Positions 19,533-29,800 of a DNA stretch of 64,000 nt are shown here, piece after piece. Location of the stretch: the NCBI RefSeq assembly GCF_039862785.1, contig NZ_CP156795.1, positions 372,001-436,000 of the forward strand. Reading direction: 5' to 3'. The DNA is from Acinetobacter sp. ANC 7912. GTDB lineage: Bacteria > Pseudomonadota > Gammaproteobacteria > Pseudomonadales > Moraxellaceae. Positions within the stretch are counted from its first letter, which is position 1, and every line of letters starts with the position of its first letter. The notes beneath the pieces are model-generated. The model was not told the origin of the DNA. It ran no database searches and saw only the letters and a program-made list of their open reading frames with translations. The position numbers and the translations under genes were made by a program.

Positions 19533-21635
19533 TTAACTGGCCTTCGAAGCTTCTGCAATACTGATTGGTTGTGGTAAACGGTTAATGCGTGGGAAACCAT
19601 ATTGCATGCGCAGATCCCGGATCAGCTGGGCAATCTGCTTACGGTTATGCACCACCACGTTGACATAAGTCTTGCCTTCATAATTACGCACCGATTCAAC
19701 ACCGGAATGCGCCTTACGACATTGATAGATCAGATCGGAAATCTGCTCATCATTCATCGGTATTTCAATGGATAGGTAAGCCGTGAAGCTGATATCTTCA
19801 TTGTCTTCATCGGTCCAGTGCAATGGCATGATATTTTCTGGATGCAGATGCTGCTCATGCAGTAGATTTGCACAGCGGGCGCGGTGTACGATCAGGCCAC
19901 GACGAGTCAGATGGCCTTGAATTGGATCGCCCAGAACCGGATTGCAGCAATGGGCATATTTAACGTCAACACCTTCAGTCCCTTGAATCAGGCGGTTTGA
20001 ACTCGCATTGTGCTCAGTGTCTTGAGCAAATAGATGGTTGGCCACCAGCTGAGGCAAAAGGTCGCCAACTGCAATTTGTTCATACAGACGTTCACGGGTT
20101 GGGATATGCCGCCATTGCAGAATGTTATTCCAGTCGCTTTCATTTAGGTCTTGAATAGAACGATTAAATAATTTTAGGGCACGATTTAGTGCCTGTTCAC
20201 CGACCATACGCTGTTCATCGATATCTTGGTTGCGCAAAATATTCTGAATGGCACGACGGGCTTTTTGGGTATTGATAAAGCTAAGCCAGTCCGGGTTTGG
20301 TGAAGCCAGAACATCTGTGATGATTTCAATCACCTGACCGCTATTGAGAGGGGTAGACAGGGGCTTGGTTTCACCGTCAATCTTTGCCCCTACGGCATGG
20401 TTGCCGAGGAACAGGCTAGCGGAATAGGCGAAATCAACTGCCGTTGCGCCTTGTGGTAATTCATGCAGGTGACCATGCGGGGTATAGACCCAGATTTTTT
20501 CCTGGTGCAGATAGTCTAGCAACTCATTAAAGGTAGTTTTGGCACAGTCGCCATCCACCAGCACGTTCAGGTTTTGCATCGATGCCTGAATCGCAGAACG
20601 GCAGGCTTGCGGCGCATTTTCACCGAGCACCACGCCAAAACGGGCAGCCTTTCGCATCAATTCAGTTTGAATGGTCAAGGAAAGCGTAGTTTTCACACCT
20701 TTCAGGCGCATATTTAAAGACTGGTTACCACCGGGCAGTGGGCGGCGGATATGATCTTCAAAACTTAATATCTGGAAACTTTCTTTTAATAACTCGGCAA
20801 AACGGTCACAGTCAGCAATGCTCTGTAAAATAATTTCAAAGGCATGGCTATGAGTCAGTTCTTGCAGATTGAGATCATTTTTAACGAAGTGGCGGAGGAG
20901 TTCGATATTGTTATTTTTCTTTTTGATGCGGCCTTGAATGGCATTTTTTTCGAGTAGTTCATGTAGTTTCTGTTCCCAGATCGCCTGATATTCACAGCGT
21001 TTAGCTTTGGTTTGCTGTAAGGCTGCTTGTACATTGTTATACATGTCCAGATCGAGATTCTGGTAACAGAGGTGTTCTAGATTGTCTGCCATCTCATTCA
21101 TGCCAACCAGACGCGCCATTGGGACAAAAATTTCAAAGGTTTCTTTGGCGATACGCGCACGTTTATCTGGGCGCAGCGCATCCAGCGTGGTCATGTTGTG
21201 ATAACGATCCGCCAGTTTCACAATAATGACACGTGGATCCTGTAAAGTGGCTTGCAGAATTTTACGGAAAGAAGCGGCTTTATTGTATTCCTTATCACTT
21301 GAATGGCTAAGTTTCGTCACACCATCGACCAGCTCAGCTACAGTCTTGCCAAATTTTTCGGTGATATCTTCTTTGGTGAATTCAGTATCTTCAATGACAT
21401 CATGCAGCAGGGCAGCCATCAAGGTTTCGGTATCCAGACGCATATGCGCCAGAATACAACTCACCGCAATCGGATGCAGAATATATGGTTCACCACTTTT
21501 CCGGGTAATCCCATCGTGGGCAATATCGGCATAATCACAGGCCGCAAGCACGCGCTCGACTTCACTGGCACTCAAATAAGCGTCGATGATGATATTAAGC
21601 TGTTGCTTGGCTTGGCTGACCTGTGGGCCTGGCAT
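19533..21635 (-). CDS. spoT: SpoT-type (p)ppGpp hydrolase with degenerate synthetase domain
   Basis: This is a 700-residue RelA/SpoT homologue. The N-terminal HD hydrolase domain is intact: RKSGEPYILHPIAV (about residues 44-57), LLHDVIEDT (about 75-83) and VKLADRYHNM. The central synthetase region lacks the usual G-loop and the conserved YxxxH-type nucleotide-binding sequence; instead it reads RRPLPGGNQSLNMRLKG. TGS (IWVYTPHGHLHELPQGATAVDFAYSA begins at about 390), helical and C-terminal ACT domains follow. Loss of synthetase residues agrees with reports that Acinetobacter SpoT is a hydrolase only. It lies in the rpoZ-spoT-ridA order. Confidence 0.92.
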   Translation of the reverse strand: MPGPQVSQAKQQLNIIIDAYLSASEVERVLAACDYADIAHDGITRKSGEPYILHPIAVSCILAHMRLDTETLMAALLHDVIEDTEFTKEDITEKFGKTVAELVDGVTKLSHSSDKEYNKAASFRKILQATLQDPRVIIVKLADRYHNMTTLDALRPDKRARIAKETFEIFVPMARLVGMNEMADNLEHLCYQNLDLDMYNNVQAALQQTKAKRCEYQAIWEQKLHELLEKNAIQGRIKKKNNNIELLRHFVKNDLNLQELTHSHAFEIILQSIADCDRFAELLKESFQILSFEDHIRRPLPGGNQSLNMRLKGVKTTLSLTIQTELMRKAARFGVVLGENAPQACRSAIQASMQNLNVLVDGDCAKTTFNELLDYLHQEKIWVYTPHGHLHELPQGATAVDFAYSASLFLGNHAVGAKIDGETKPLSTPLNSGQVIEIITDVLASPNPDWLSFINTQKARRAIQNILRNQDIDEQRMVGEQALNRALKLFNRSIQDLNESDWNNILQWRHIPTRERLYEQIAVGDLLPQLVANHLFAQDTEHNASSNRLIQGTEGVDVKYAHCCNPVLGDPIQGHLTRRGLIVHRARCANLLHEQHLHPENIMPLHWTDEDNEDISFTAYLSIEIPMNDEQISDLIYQCRKAHSGVESVRNYEGKTYVNVVVHNRKQIAQLIRDLRMQYGFPRINRLPQPISIAEASKAS

Positions 21636-21802
21636 ATAACACCTTTAAAACTGAATTCTATACAAAAAATATGCGAATACATGGGAGAAATGCAAGTCGC
21701 AAAGTCGAATTATTCCGTTCTTCTTCACAGAAAAATAAGACAAACTTAATTGTTGAACCTTATGTTATAACCGTTCTACGCAGAATATAAAAGTCAGAAA
21801 AT

Positions 21803-21833
21803 AAAAAAGCCTAGTTTAAAACTAGGCTTTTTT
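21803..21833. terminator. Terminator between rpoZ and spoT
   Basis: The inverted repeat GCCTAGTTT/AAACTAGGC is flanked by A and T runs. On the reverse strand it follows rpoZ and should end or attenuate that transcript before spoT. Confidence 0.85.
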
Positions 21834-21846
21834 GCAGATTGGCGTC

Positions 21847-22128
21847 TTATTGGAAAGAAAAACCATCTAAATTCAGGTTATTTGCAGAAAGTGCAAGGTC
21901 AAGGCTAGATGTTTGGTAATCTTGATCACGTTGTTTCAGAATGTCTTTAGAAACATGACCAGCTGCGATTTCACGTAGAGCAACAACAGTCGGTTTGTCA
22001 TTGTCCCATTCTACAGTTGGTTCAATGCCCTGACGTGCCAATTGACGCGCGCGTTTGCTTGCCACTAGTACAAGCTCAAAGCGGTTGTCTACATGGTCTA
22101 AACAATCTTCAACGGTTACGCGTGCCAT
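21847..22128 (-). CDS. rpoZ: RNA polymerase omega subunit
   Basis: The 93-residue product starts [30 protein letters not shown], the highly conserved omega N-terminus, and contains [13 protein letters not shown]. Omega binds the beta-prime subunit and helps assemble RNA polymerase; in proteobacteria it also forms part of a ppGpp site. It lies between gmk and spoT as in many gammaproteobacteria. Confidence 0.96.
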   Translation of the reverse strand: MARVTVEDCLDHVDNRFELVLVASKRARQLARQGIEPTVEWDNDKPTVVALREIAAGHVSKDILKQRDQDYQTSSLDLALSANNLNLDGFSFQ

Positions 22129-22202
22129 AGGAATTCTCGTTTGGATAATATTTTAACAGACTGCGAAGTATAAAATGCTTTGTCTAAAGACTCAAGTTTT
22201 AA

Positions 22203-22826
22203 TCACTCTTCCTTTGGAGTAATTAAAGCCTGGATCAGTTTTTCATGACGCTGGGCTTGTTGAGACAATACCAGACGATTGGCAATAATCACAGCTTCAA
22301 GGTCATGCAGGGCCTTGTTGAAGTCATCATTAATAATCACATAATCAAAATTGACATATTGCTGCATGTCTTCAACCGCGCAGCTAAGGCGGTGTTCAAT
22401 CACTTCAACAGAATCGGTACCGCGATTTGAAAGACGCTGACGCAGGTCAAACTGGCTAGGTGGTAAAATGAAAATCTGTTTGGATTCAGGGAATAAACGA
22501 CGAACCTGTTGTGCACCTTGCCAGTCGATTTCCAATAATACATCGTGGCCTTTGGCGAGTTGTTCTTTTACCGTCGCTTGAGCAGTACCGTAATAGTTAC
22601 CAAATACTTCTGCATATTCAATGAAGCCACCTTCATTGACCAGATTTAAGAAGTCTTCTTTAGTAGAGAAATGGTAATGTACGCCATCGAGTTCACCAGG
22701 TCGTTGCCCGCGTGTCGTATGAGAAACAGAAACGTGAAGATTATTGACGCGTTCAAGTAATGCCTTAACGAGGGATGTTTTGCCTGTTCCGGACGCAGCA
22801 GAAACGACAAACAAGAGACCCGACAT
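22203..22826 (-). CDS. gmk: Guanylate kinase
   Basis: This 207-residue P-loop kinase phosphorylates GMP to GDP with ATP. The P-loop is SAASGTGKTSL at residues 9-19, a slight variant of the common SGPSGxGKST. HTTRGQRPGELDGVHYHF (GMP-binding region) and LLEIDWQGAQQVRR follow, as in all bacterial Gmk. It is the first gene of the gmk-rpoZ-spoT-ridA group and is divergent from ispH. Confidence 0.96.
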   Translation of the reverse strand: MSGLLFVVSAASGTGKTSLVKALLERVNNLHVSVSHTTRGQRPGELDGVHYHFSTKEDFLNLVNEGGFIEYAEVFGNYYGTAQATVKEQLAKGHDVLLEIDWQGAQQVRRLFPESKQIFILPPSQFDLRQRLSNRGTDSVEVIEHRLSCAVEDMQQYVNFDYVIINDDFNKALHDLEAVIIANRLVLSQQAQRHEKLIQALITPKEE

Positions 22827-22960
22827 GATATTTTTCCTGATATGATAAAATATCTTCTCTATTTTAGAGCAGAGCTGCTTTAAACTAAATAGTTGTACGT
22901 CGATTGTTTGACATTTATTTCAATTGTTACGCTATAAATTGAGTGAGTATTGAGGATTCT

Positions 22961-23911
22961 ATGCAAATTGTTTTAGCCAACCCGCGTGGTTTCTGTGCTG
23001 GTGTGGATCGTGCCATCGCGATCGTGAACCGGGCTTTAGAATGTTTCAATCCACCGATCTATGTGCGTCATGAAGTCGTTCATAACAAATTTGTAGTAGA
23101 TGACCTGCGTCAGCGCGGTGCGATTTTTGTCGATGAGCTGGATGAAGTGCCAGATGACAATATTGTGATTTTTAGTGCGCATGGTGTGTCTAAAGCAGTA
23201 CAACAAGAAGCGGAACGCCGTGGGCTGAAAGTCTTTGATGCAACTTGTCCATTAGTGACTAAGGTTCATATTGAAGTGACCAAATATGCTCGTGAAGGGG
23301 TTGAAGCAATTTTGATTGGCCATGAGGGTCATCCAGAAGTAGAGGGCACGATGGGACAGTATGACAAAAAAAATGGTGGTGACATCTATCTAGTCGAAGA
23401 TGAAGAAGATGTTGCAGCTTTAAATGTCCGAAATCCAGATCGGGTGGCTTTTGTCACCCAAACTACTTTATCGATTGATGATACAGCTAAAGTTATTGAT
23501 GCTTTGCGTAAGAAATTCCCGAATATTCAGGGACCACGTAAAGATGACATCTGTTATGCGACTCAGAACCGTCAGGACGCGGTACGGGATTTAGCAGCAC
23601 GTTGTGATGTGGTGCTGGTTGTGGGATCCCCAAATTCATCGAATTCTAACCGCTTGCGTGAACTGGCAGAACGTATGGGTAAACCAGCTTATCTAGTAGA
23701 TAATGCAGATGAGTTAAAACAGGAATGGTTCAATGAGAAAACTCAGATTGGGGTGACTGCGGGAGCCTCAGCACCTGAAATTTTGATTAAGCAAGTGATT
23801 CAGCGTTTACAGGATTGGGGAGCTGCTATTCCGCAAGAATTACATGGTCGGGAAGAGAATATAACTTTTAGTCTACCAAAAGAATTGCGTATCCCAGTTA
23901 CTCAAGCATGA
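22961..23911 (+). CDS. ispH: 4-hydroxy-3-methylbut-2-enyl diphosphate reductase
   Basis: This is the last enzyme of the methylerythritol phosphate pathway to isoprenoids, 316 residues. The ATG at 22961 follows TGAGGATTCT and gives [19 protein letters not shown]; an in-frame opening from 22943 adds six residues. Three [4Fe-4S] cysteines are visible in GFCAGVDRA (Cys12), [10 protein letters not shown] (about 96) and [11 protein letters not shown] (about 197). It is transcribed away from gmk and ends before a terminator at 23952. Confidence 0.96.
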   Translation: MQIVLANPRGFCAGVDRAIAIVNRALECFNPPIYVRHEVVHNKFVVDDLRQRGAIFVDELDEVPDDNIVIFSAHGVSKAVQQEAERRGLKVFDATCPLVTKVHIEVTKYAREGVEAILIGHEGHPEVEGTMGQYDKKNGGDIYLVEDEEDVAALNVRNPDRVAFVTQTTLSIDDTAKVIDALRKKFPNIQGPRKDDICYATQNRQDAVRDLAARCDVVLVVGSPNSSNSNRLRELAERMGKPAYLVDNADELKQEWFNEKTQIGVTAGASAPEILIKQVIQRLQDWGAAIPQELHGREENITFSLPKELRIPVTQA

Positions 23912-23951
23912 CAAAGACTTATTTAATTTACTGATTTTTATTTCTAAATGA

Positions 23952-23986
23952 ACAGGTAATTGTACTTTGCAGTTATCTGTTTTTTT
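23952..23986 (+). terminator. Terminator after ispH
   Basis: ACAGGTAA and TTATCTGT pair with one wobble pair and are followed by seven T. Confidence 0.72.
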
Positions 23987-24074
23987 ATGCCGTTTGTCTC
24001 TATTCGTGTGGGTTTTGTAATTTCTTTCGATACTATTTTTAATGAGGTAAAGTTTTATTGCCTTGGGGAAGGGT

Positions 24075-24560
24075 ATGCAGAAAAAGAATGGATTTACGTT
24101 AATTGAACTCATGGTAACCATTGCAGTACTTGGGATTATTGCAACTATCGCAGCTCCTAAATTTCAGGACACGATGGACAAGCGATCAATACAAAAAACT
24201 ACTACAGATTTAGAGGAATCTTTGACCCAAGCGAGATCTGATGCTGTTTTATATCGTAAAGATATTACTGTGCATTTGGGTACAAATGGTCAGGACGATC
24301 CAGCTAACCGCTATTGGAATCCAGTTGAAGGCGTAACTTTGGAATTTATTGAGGGAGCTTGTGTAGGCGGGTCCTGGTCTACTACAGAAATGTCTCCACC
24401 TTTGAGTTCAATTAAATTTTTACCCCAAGGTAATGTTGATGGATTACCAGCAAATTTAGAGATAACAATAACCAATGGGGAAGCTGAAAATTTTATTTCT
24501 TTAACCCATTTTGGGCGGGTATCCAGCAGTAAAACTTCTGCATTTGTTGGAGGGTGTTAA
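24075..24560 (+). CDS. fimU: Minor pseudopilin FimU/FimT (GspH family)
   Basis: The product is a 161-residue type IV prepilin. I chose the ATG at 24075, giving [20 protein letters not shown]: a six-residue leader ending in Gly, cleaved by the prepilin peptidase PilD, then Phe1 and Glu5 of the mature pilin. The rest is a GspH/FimT-type globular domain with a C-terminal cysteine (GGC). It is the first gene of the fimU-pilV-pilW-pilX-pilY1-pilE operon, whose products are thought to prime type IV pilus assembly at the inner membrane. Confidence 0.9.
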   Translation: MQKKNGFTLIELMVTIAVLGIIATIAAPKFQDTMDKRSIQKTTTDLEESLTQARSDAVLYRKDITVHLGTNGQDDPANRYWNPVEGVTLEFIEGACVGGSWSTTEMSPPLSSIKFLPQGNVDGLPANLEITITNGEAENFISLTHFGRVSSSKTSAFVGGC

Positions 24561-24562
24561 TA

Positions 24563-25114
24563 ATGAAAATAAAAAACCAACAAGGTGTAGGGTTTGTAGA
24601 AGTACTGGTGGCCTTAATTCTACTGTCTATAGGGGTTTTAGGATTCTCTGTATTGCAAGTTCGAGCCATGGAGGCGTCGTTAGATGCCTCGAGTCGTATT
24701 CAAGCAATGAATTTAGCAAGAGATTTATCTGAAAGGATGAGGGCGAATAAGTCAGGTTTATCTAAGTCAATTCCTGTGAGTGCAGATGATGTCGAAGAGT
24801 TAATTGATGCTTATAGTAAGGCAATGGCTGGAAAATACTCGATATCTAGCCATACTCCTGCATGCAAAGGAGCCTCTAAATGTTCAAGTGAAGATTTTGC
24901 TCAAGAAGACGCAAATGAAATTTTATATCGTGCATATAGAGCAGGTATGAAAGTCGCACTTAATGAATGCCCAGGTAGTATGAGCTTACAACGTTATTGT
25001 GTTTATGTTGCTTGGGGAGAAACTCAGCCGATCGATGGTAGTGGTGATACTGCGTGTACCAATAATGGCAGCTTTTTATCCGATTCTAAATGTGTGGTTT
25101 TGGAGGCTTACTAA
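24563..25114 (+). CDS. pilV: Type IV pilus minor pilin PilV
   Basis: This 183-residue prepilin starts at ATG 24563, two bases after the fimU stop. The N-terminus KNQQGVGFVEVLVALILLS fits cleavage after the first Gly (leader MKIKNQQG), giving Val1 and Glu5, then a hydrophobic helix. PAC/CSSEDF and the paired cysteines farther on (for example NECPGS, QRYCVYV) suggest disulphide bonds. PilV-family minor pilins form the pilus tip complex with PilW, PilX and PilY1. The stop overlaps the pilW start by one base (TAATG). Confidence 0.9.
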   Translation: MKIKNQQGVGFVEVLVALILLSIGVLGFSVLQVRAMEASLDASSRIQAMNLARDLSERMRANKSGLSKSIPVSADDVEELIDAYSKAMAGKYSISSHTPACKGASKCSSEDFAQEDANEILYRAYRAGMKVALNECPGSMSLQRYCVYVAWGETQPIDGSGDTACTNNGSFLSDSKCVVLEAY

Positions 25115-26082
25115 TGAAATATTCTAAAGGCTTCACCCTCATTGAGCTTATGGTGTCCTTGGTTATAGGGCTAATTGTTATTGGGGCCGGTCTCCAGCTC
25201 TTCTTAACAGGAAGTATTAATTATAATTTGCAGAAAAGCCTAGCTGAATTACAAGATAACGGTAATTTTGGTTTGAATTATCTGATCAAGGATATAAAGC
25301 TTGCAAATTTAGATGCAGACTTATCCATTATTAATGATCGCAATAAATATAGTGGCATTGTTTTAACAAGCTTTAAAAGTTATGCATCATTGACAGAAGA
25401 AGATGAAGAAATTCAATCTGCCAATCTTCCTCTCTATTTACAAAATTCATCCGTAGATATAGCAAAACTCACCAGATCTAAAGTTGGTCCAAGTAATGTA
25501 AATGTAGCGAGTGATCAACTGGTTATTCAATACAAAGCATTCGATCCAAATGGTTTTGATTGTGAAGGTAATGCCATAACTCAAGATGAAATTGATCAAG
25601 GTTTATTCATTGTACAGCGATATTTTTTAAGAGCAGATGGGGACACTAAAGATTTGGCTTTAGCTTGTGATGCAGGCCGTTACAAAAGCTTAGTTGCTAC
25701 CGATGCTTTGCCTACAGGGATACAAAATTTTGGTGACAATGGTCAAATAATTATGCGTCGTGTGGATTATTTCCATGTTTTGCTGGGAGTCAAACAAAAT
25801 GACTCTGATGAATTTAGTTATATGACTATTGATGAATATATCGGGGCAGACAATAGTTTGGAAAAAGATGGCAATCCACGTGCTCGTATCATGTCTGTGC
25901 AAATAGGGGCTTTAGTTCGTGGATATGACACGATTAGCGGAAATGATGCGTTACCTAACTCTTTTAGAGTCCTAAATTCTGATGTCACGCTTAATTCAAG
26001 TTTGACTGAAAAATATGTGAGAGATGTTGTTAGTCAAACCGTTGCTTTAAGAAATGGCTATGGTCTTATGGAGGAGTTATAA
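25114..26082 (+). CDS. pilW: Type IV pilus assembly protein PilW
   Basis: The product has 322 residues with the prepilin N-terminus [21 protein letters not shown] (leader of six residues, Glu5 present). I chose the ATG at 25114 because it overlaps the pilV stop and gives a correct leader; an upstream opening at 25090 adds eight residues inside pilV. The long globular part (for example QLVIQYKAFDPNGFDCEG, IIMRRVDYFHVLLGV) matches PilW. pilX follows directly with no spacer. Confidence 0.9.
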   Translation: MKYSKGFTLIELMVSLVIGLIVIGAGLQLFLTGSINYNLQKSLAELQDNGNFGLNYLIKDIKLANLDADLSIINDRNKYSGIVLTSFKSYASLTEEDEEIQSANLPLYLQNSSVDIAKLTRSKVGPSNVNVASDQLVIQYKAFDPNGFDCEGNAITQDEIDQGLFIVQRYFLRADGDTKDLALACDAGRYKSLVATDALPTGIQNFGDNGQIIMRRVDYFHVLLGVKQNDSDEFSYMTIDEYIGADNSLEKDGNPRARIMSVQIGALVRGYDTISGNDALPNSFRVLNSDVTLNSSLTEKYVRDVVSQTVALRNGYGLMEEL

Positions 26083-26856
26083 ATGAAGCAATATCAACGA
26101 GGAGCAACATTAATAGTTGTATTGTTTGTGCTGATATTTATGGTTCTTATAGGAACTTTAGCGGTTAAGCAAAGTTTGGTGGGTTTGAATGTGGCAACTA
26201 ACAGCCAGGCACAAAGTTTAATGAAGCAGACTGCAGATGCGGTATTTTTTGCATTAGAAAGAGATAATCAGGATTCAGCCATTTTCCAGAAAAATTTAAG
26301 TTCTTTAGGCTTATTCGGTATGGTGAAGTCCGATGCTTTTATAAATAAAGAATTGGTGTTTTGTTTTAGACCTAAGAACCAGTCGAAAGTATTTGATATT
26401 AACAAAGCGAGTATTATTTATCCTACTAACAATACTAATGGGATTAATAATTCCGAAATGGGTACAACAGGTTTTTGCCAGTATACCTCTGCAGATTACA
26501 GTAGTAGCCGTGATTTTATGATTTCACAGGTGGCAGTGAAGAAAACCAGTATGCAAACAGATGTCCCATTTAAATTCTACCCTTTGGGAACAGATGTATC
26601 GACAGTACAGCTAGATCAGGTTCAGCCTGTGCAGGTGGTAGTTACTACTATTATTCCTGGTGCTGCAAGTGGTTCGGGGAGTGGTTGGAGTTCATTTAGT
26701 ACGGATGTCAATGATTGTTTCAAGAAGCATATCAATGTGAAGTCTGAGCAATTTCCTGGACAGGAAACAGTCGCAGAATGTTTTAGCAAATTGGGCGTTC
26801 CTTATAGTCAACAGGTCGTGGATTATGCCGTGATTAGTTATGCATCTAAGAGCTAA
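26083..26856 (+). CDS. pilX: Type IV pilus minor pilin PilX
   Basis: This 257-residue protein has the N-terminus QRGATLIVVLFVLIFMVLIG. The prepilin Gly is present but the residue at mature position 5 is Val instead of Glu, which is typical of PilX (GspK-like) tip pseudopilins. A Gly/Ser-rich stretch (GAASGSGSGWSSF) precedes the C-terminal cysteine-containing region. The start is immediately after the pilW stop. Confidence 0.88.
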   Translation: MKQYQRGATLIVVLFVLIFMVLIGTLAVKQSLVGLNVATNSQAQSLMKQTADAVFFALERDNQDSAIFQKNLSSLGLFGMVKSDAFINKELVFCFRPKNQSKVFDINKASIIYPTNNTNGINNSEMGTTGFCQYTSADYSSSRDFMISQVAVKKTSMQTDVPFKFYPLGTDVSTVQLDQVQPVQVVVTTIIPGAASGSGSGWSSFSTDVNDCFKKHINVKSEQFPGQETVAECFSKLGVPYSQQVVDYAVISYASKS

Positions 26857-26875
26857 GAAATTTGGGGATTTTGAA

Positions 26876-29800
26876 ATGAAAACAAAATATAAAAAATTAA
26901 CAGTTGCTGTTCATACGGCAATTCTGACCTCTTTAATCTGCTCAGCTTTACCTAGTTTTGCAAGTGACACAGAGTTGTATAAGGCACCTCAAAGCTCAGA
27001 GACGACTATCATGTTTATGGTTGACTTATCAGGAAGTATGCTTTATTGCGATAATTCTAATGGTACGGTCAATACCAATAGTGGTTGTTCCCCAAATAGG
27101 GTAGATAAGCTTAAAGAGGGAATGATCAAGTTGTTGCAAGGCAGTGTTTCTGATGGAATAGAACCATTACCTGACAAATTAGTGGTAGGTTTATCTGAGT
27201 TTAGTTCTCCAAATCGAAATGGTCCATTTGGGAGAATTACTATTGAAGCCAAGCCTTTAGGGGAGATGACGAGCTTAGGTGTTAGAGAGATTTATAGAGT
27301 CAGAACACCTACAACGTATATTGGCTCACGAACTCAAACTCAAGACGTACTAAGAAGTCAAACTAGAACTAGAACTAGAACTAGAACAAGTTCTAGGAGG
27401 GGGATGAGTAATTGGACTAGCTGGGGGGCTTGGGGAGGTTGGACAACTTGGAGTAGTTGGTCGCGAGATGGATCTATATCAACTGGTGCAGTATCGGTTT
27501 CGAAACAAAGGGGTAATGCCCTAGGTGTAGAGGAATGTGTTGAGTGGACTACCTCTGCTACAGTATGTAAAACTTGGGTACAGTCTACGAAAAGTATTTC
27601 GGAGTTAACTCAATATGCTAGTACTGAGGATGAAGTTTATACCTTCAATAATTGGTCTCCTTCAGATAATTCAGGTTGGTCAGATATTGGAACAGTAACC
27701 TCTACCCAAAATAGCCAAACAGAGTGTAGAAAGGATACGGGTCGGCCTTCTTATAATTGTACTGAAGAAAGAGAAACTGAGACTGCTATCGAGAAGAAGA
27801 AGCAGACTAGGTCACAAACAGCGACAGCTGTAGGTGAGTTTATACAAACGTATACAGGTACTGCTTATGAAACACATCGTAAGCGAATGATTCGTGGTGT
27901 CAATGCTTTAAATGCCGTAGGTGGTACACCTACAGGTTATGCTTTTGCTGAAGTTGCTGCCTATATGATGGGGCAAACAACGTCAGGTGTTGCTGATGCA
28001 GGATCCATATCAGGATTTAGTGCCAATCGATCAGGTATTAGTGGTGATACAAAGTATATTGCACCAGCATCCGTGACTTCAGCAAAACAGTGTAATACTC
28101 AAGGTATCTATTTCTTAACTGATGGTGCGCCAACTTATTATAGCAGTGGCAGTAGTAATGCAACCAAGCAACATGATAGAACAGTATTAGAAAATTTTAT
28201 GAAAAAAACATTAGATACGAAGTCTAGTGGTTTTTCTTGTAACAATGATAGTACTTTAGGCAAGTTCACATCTGGCTATAGTTCAGATTCAAAAATGACT
28301 TCGCGTAATGGTTGGGATTGCATCGGAGCTTATACAAAAGCGCTTTTAGACCCAACCTTAAATCCTGCTGGAGTAAGTATTAAAACAGCTGTTGTTGGTT
28401 TTGGTAATGATTTTAGCAACAAAAGTACTTCTGATGAAAAGGATGCTGACAAATGGGGTATTCTTGGAGGTGGGGGGAGTTATGTTGGTAATAATGATCA
28501 AGCTGTCGTAGATAGCGTTTTAAAATTTTTGAAAAAACTTCAAAAATATATTCCACCTGTGACTACAGGTTCAGTGACTGTACCGGTAGATAATTTAGAT
28601 ACCCAAAATATTCAGCCTTGGGGTTATTTCCCTCAATTTGATCCAGCACCTGATGCACAGGTAACCACATGGATTGGTAACTTAAAGAAATATAAAGTTG
28701 TTAATAATATTCTTCGCGATAAAAATAATGACAAAATTGTTGATGAAGTAACTGGTGTCAGTGTAGATAGTCCAGAAGACTATTGGGCAGATACATCTAT
28801 TAAAAAAATGATTACTAAAATCAAAACAGTTAATAATGTTGAAATAGAAGAGGATATAGAGGTACTCGTAGGTGGTGCTTTAAGTCAGCTTAAACTTGGT
28901 ATGAATAATAATGTAGAACGTAAAATTTTTACTGATCGAAAAATCACAGAGGATGGTCAAGTCACTACTGTTTCCAATAACTCGAACTTATTACAGATCA
29001 AAACCAGTGATCTAAAAGTCCTTAATAATGTAAATAACTATGCTAAAGATCCTAAACGTGGATATATTGCAGCTTTATTTGGCTACGATGTGAAATCGGC
29101 TTTAGCGAATCAATTAGCAAGTAATACCGCTGGAGCGCAAACAACCTTTAGCAATTTCTTGACTAATGCAAATGCGACATTAAGACAAATGGGTGCAGTC
29201 ATGCACTCTAAGCCAATATTGATTACACAAGAAGGTAAAACGAAGTTTGATACCCAGACAGGCGATTTAACCTATATTAATCGAGATGATCTAATAGTCT
29301 TTGGTACAACCCAAGGTTTATTACATATTGTGCGTGCAGGTGATAGTGCTTCTGATTCTGATGCGGGCAAAGAAGTATTTACTTTTGTGCCAAATGAAAT
29401 GATTGAAAATCAGTATCAGGGCTTTTTAAATCAGCTTCAACAAGGCAATTTATTGAAATATGGTATAGATGGACAATGGACAGCCTATACTGAATATGCA
29501 ACTCAAAGCGGTAGTTCTGCAAATGAGCCTGTAGTGAGTGTTAAGAATGGTAAACAATGGCTCTATGGCGGTCTCAGAATGGGAGGTAGAAGCTATTATG
29601 CTCTGGATTTATCTGATGTCACTTCATCAGGTGGAACACCAAAAATCAAATTTAGAATTGATCCACAGAGAGCGGCAGCATATAGCCCGTTAAGTTATAT
29701 GGGACAAAGTTGGTCCAAACCAACGATTACCTGGGTGAACTGGAAAGGTACACGTAAGTTAGTCATGATCGTAGGTGGTGGTTATGACGATGCTTATGAG

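Noticed and set aside
26840..26876. Longer PilY1 start at 26840
   Set aside because: It would overlap pilX and add twelve residues before an otherwise standard signal peptide.
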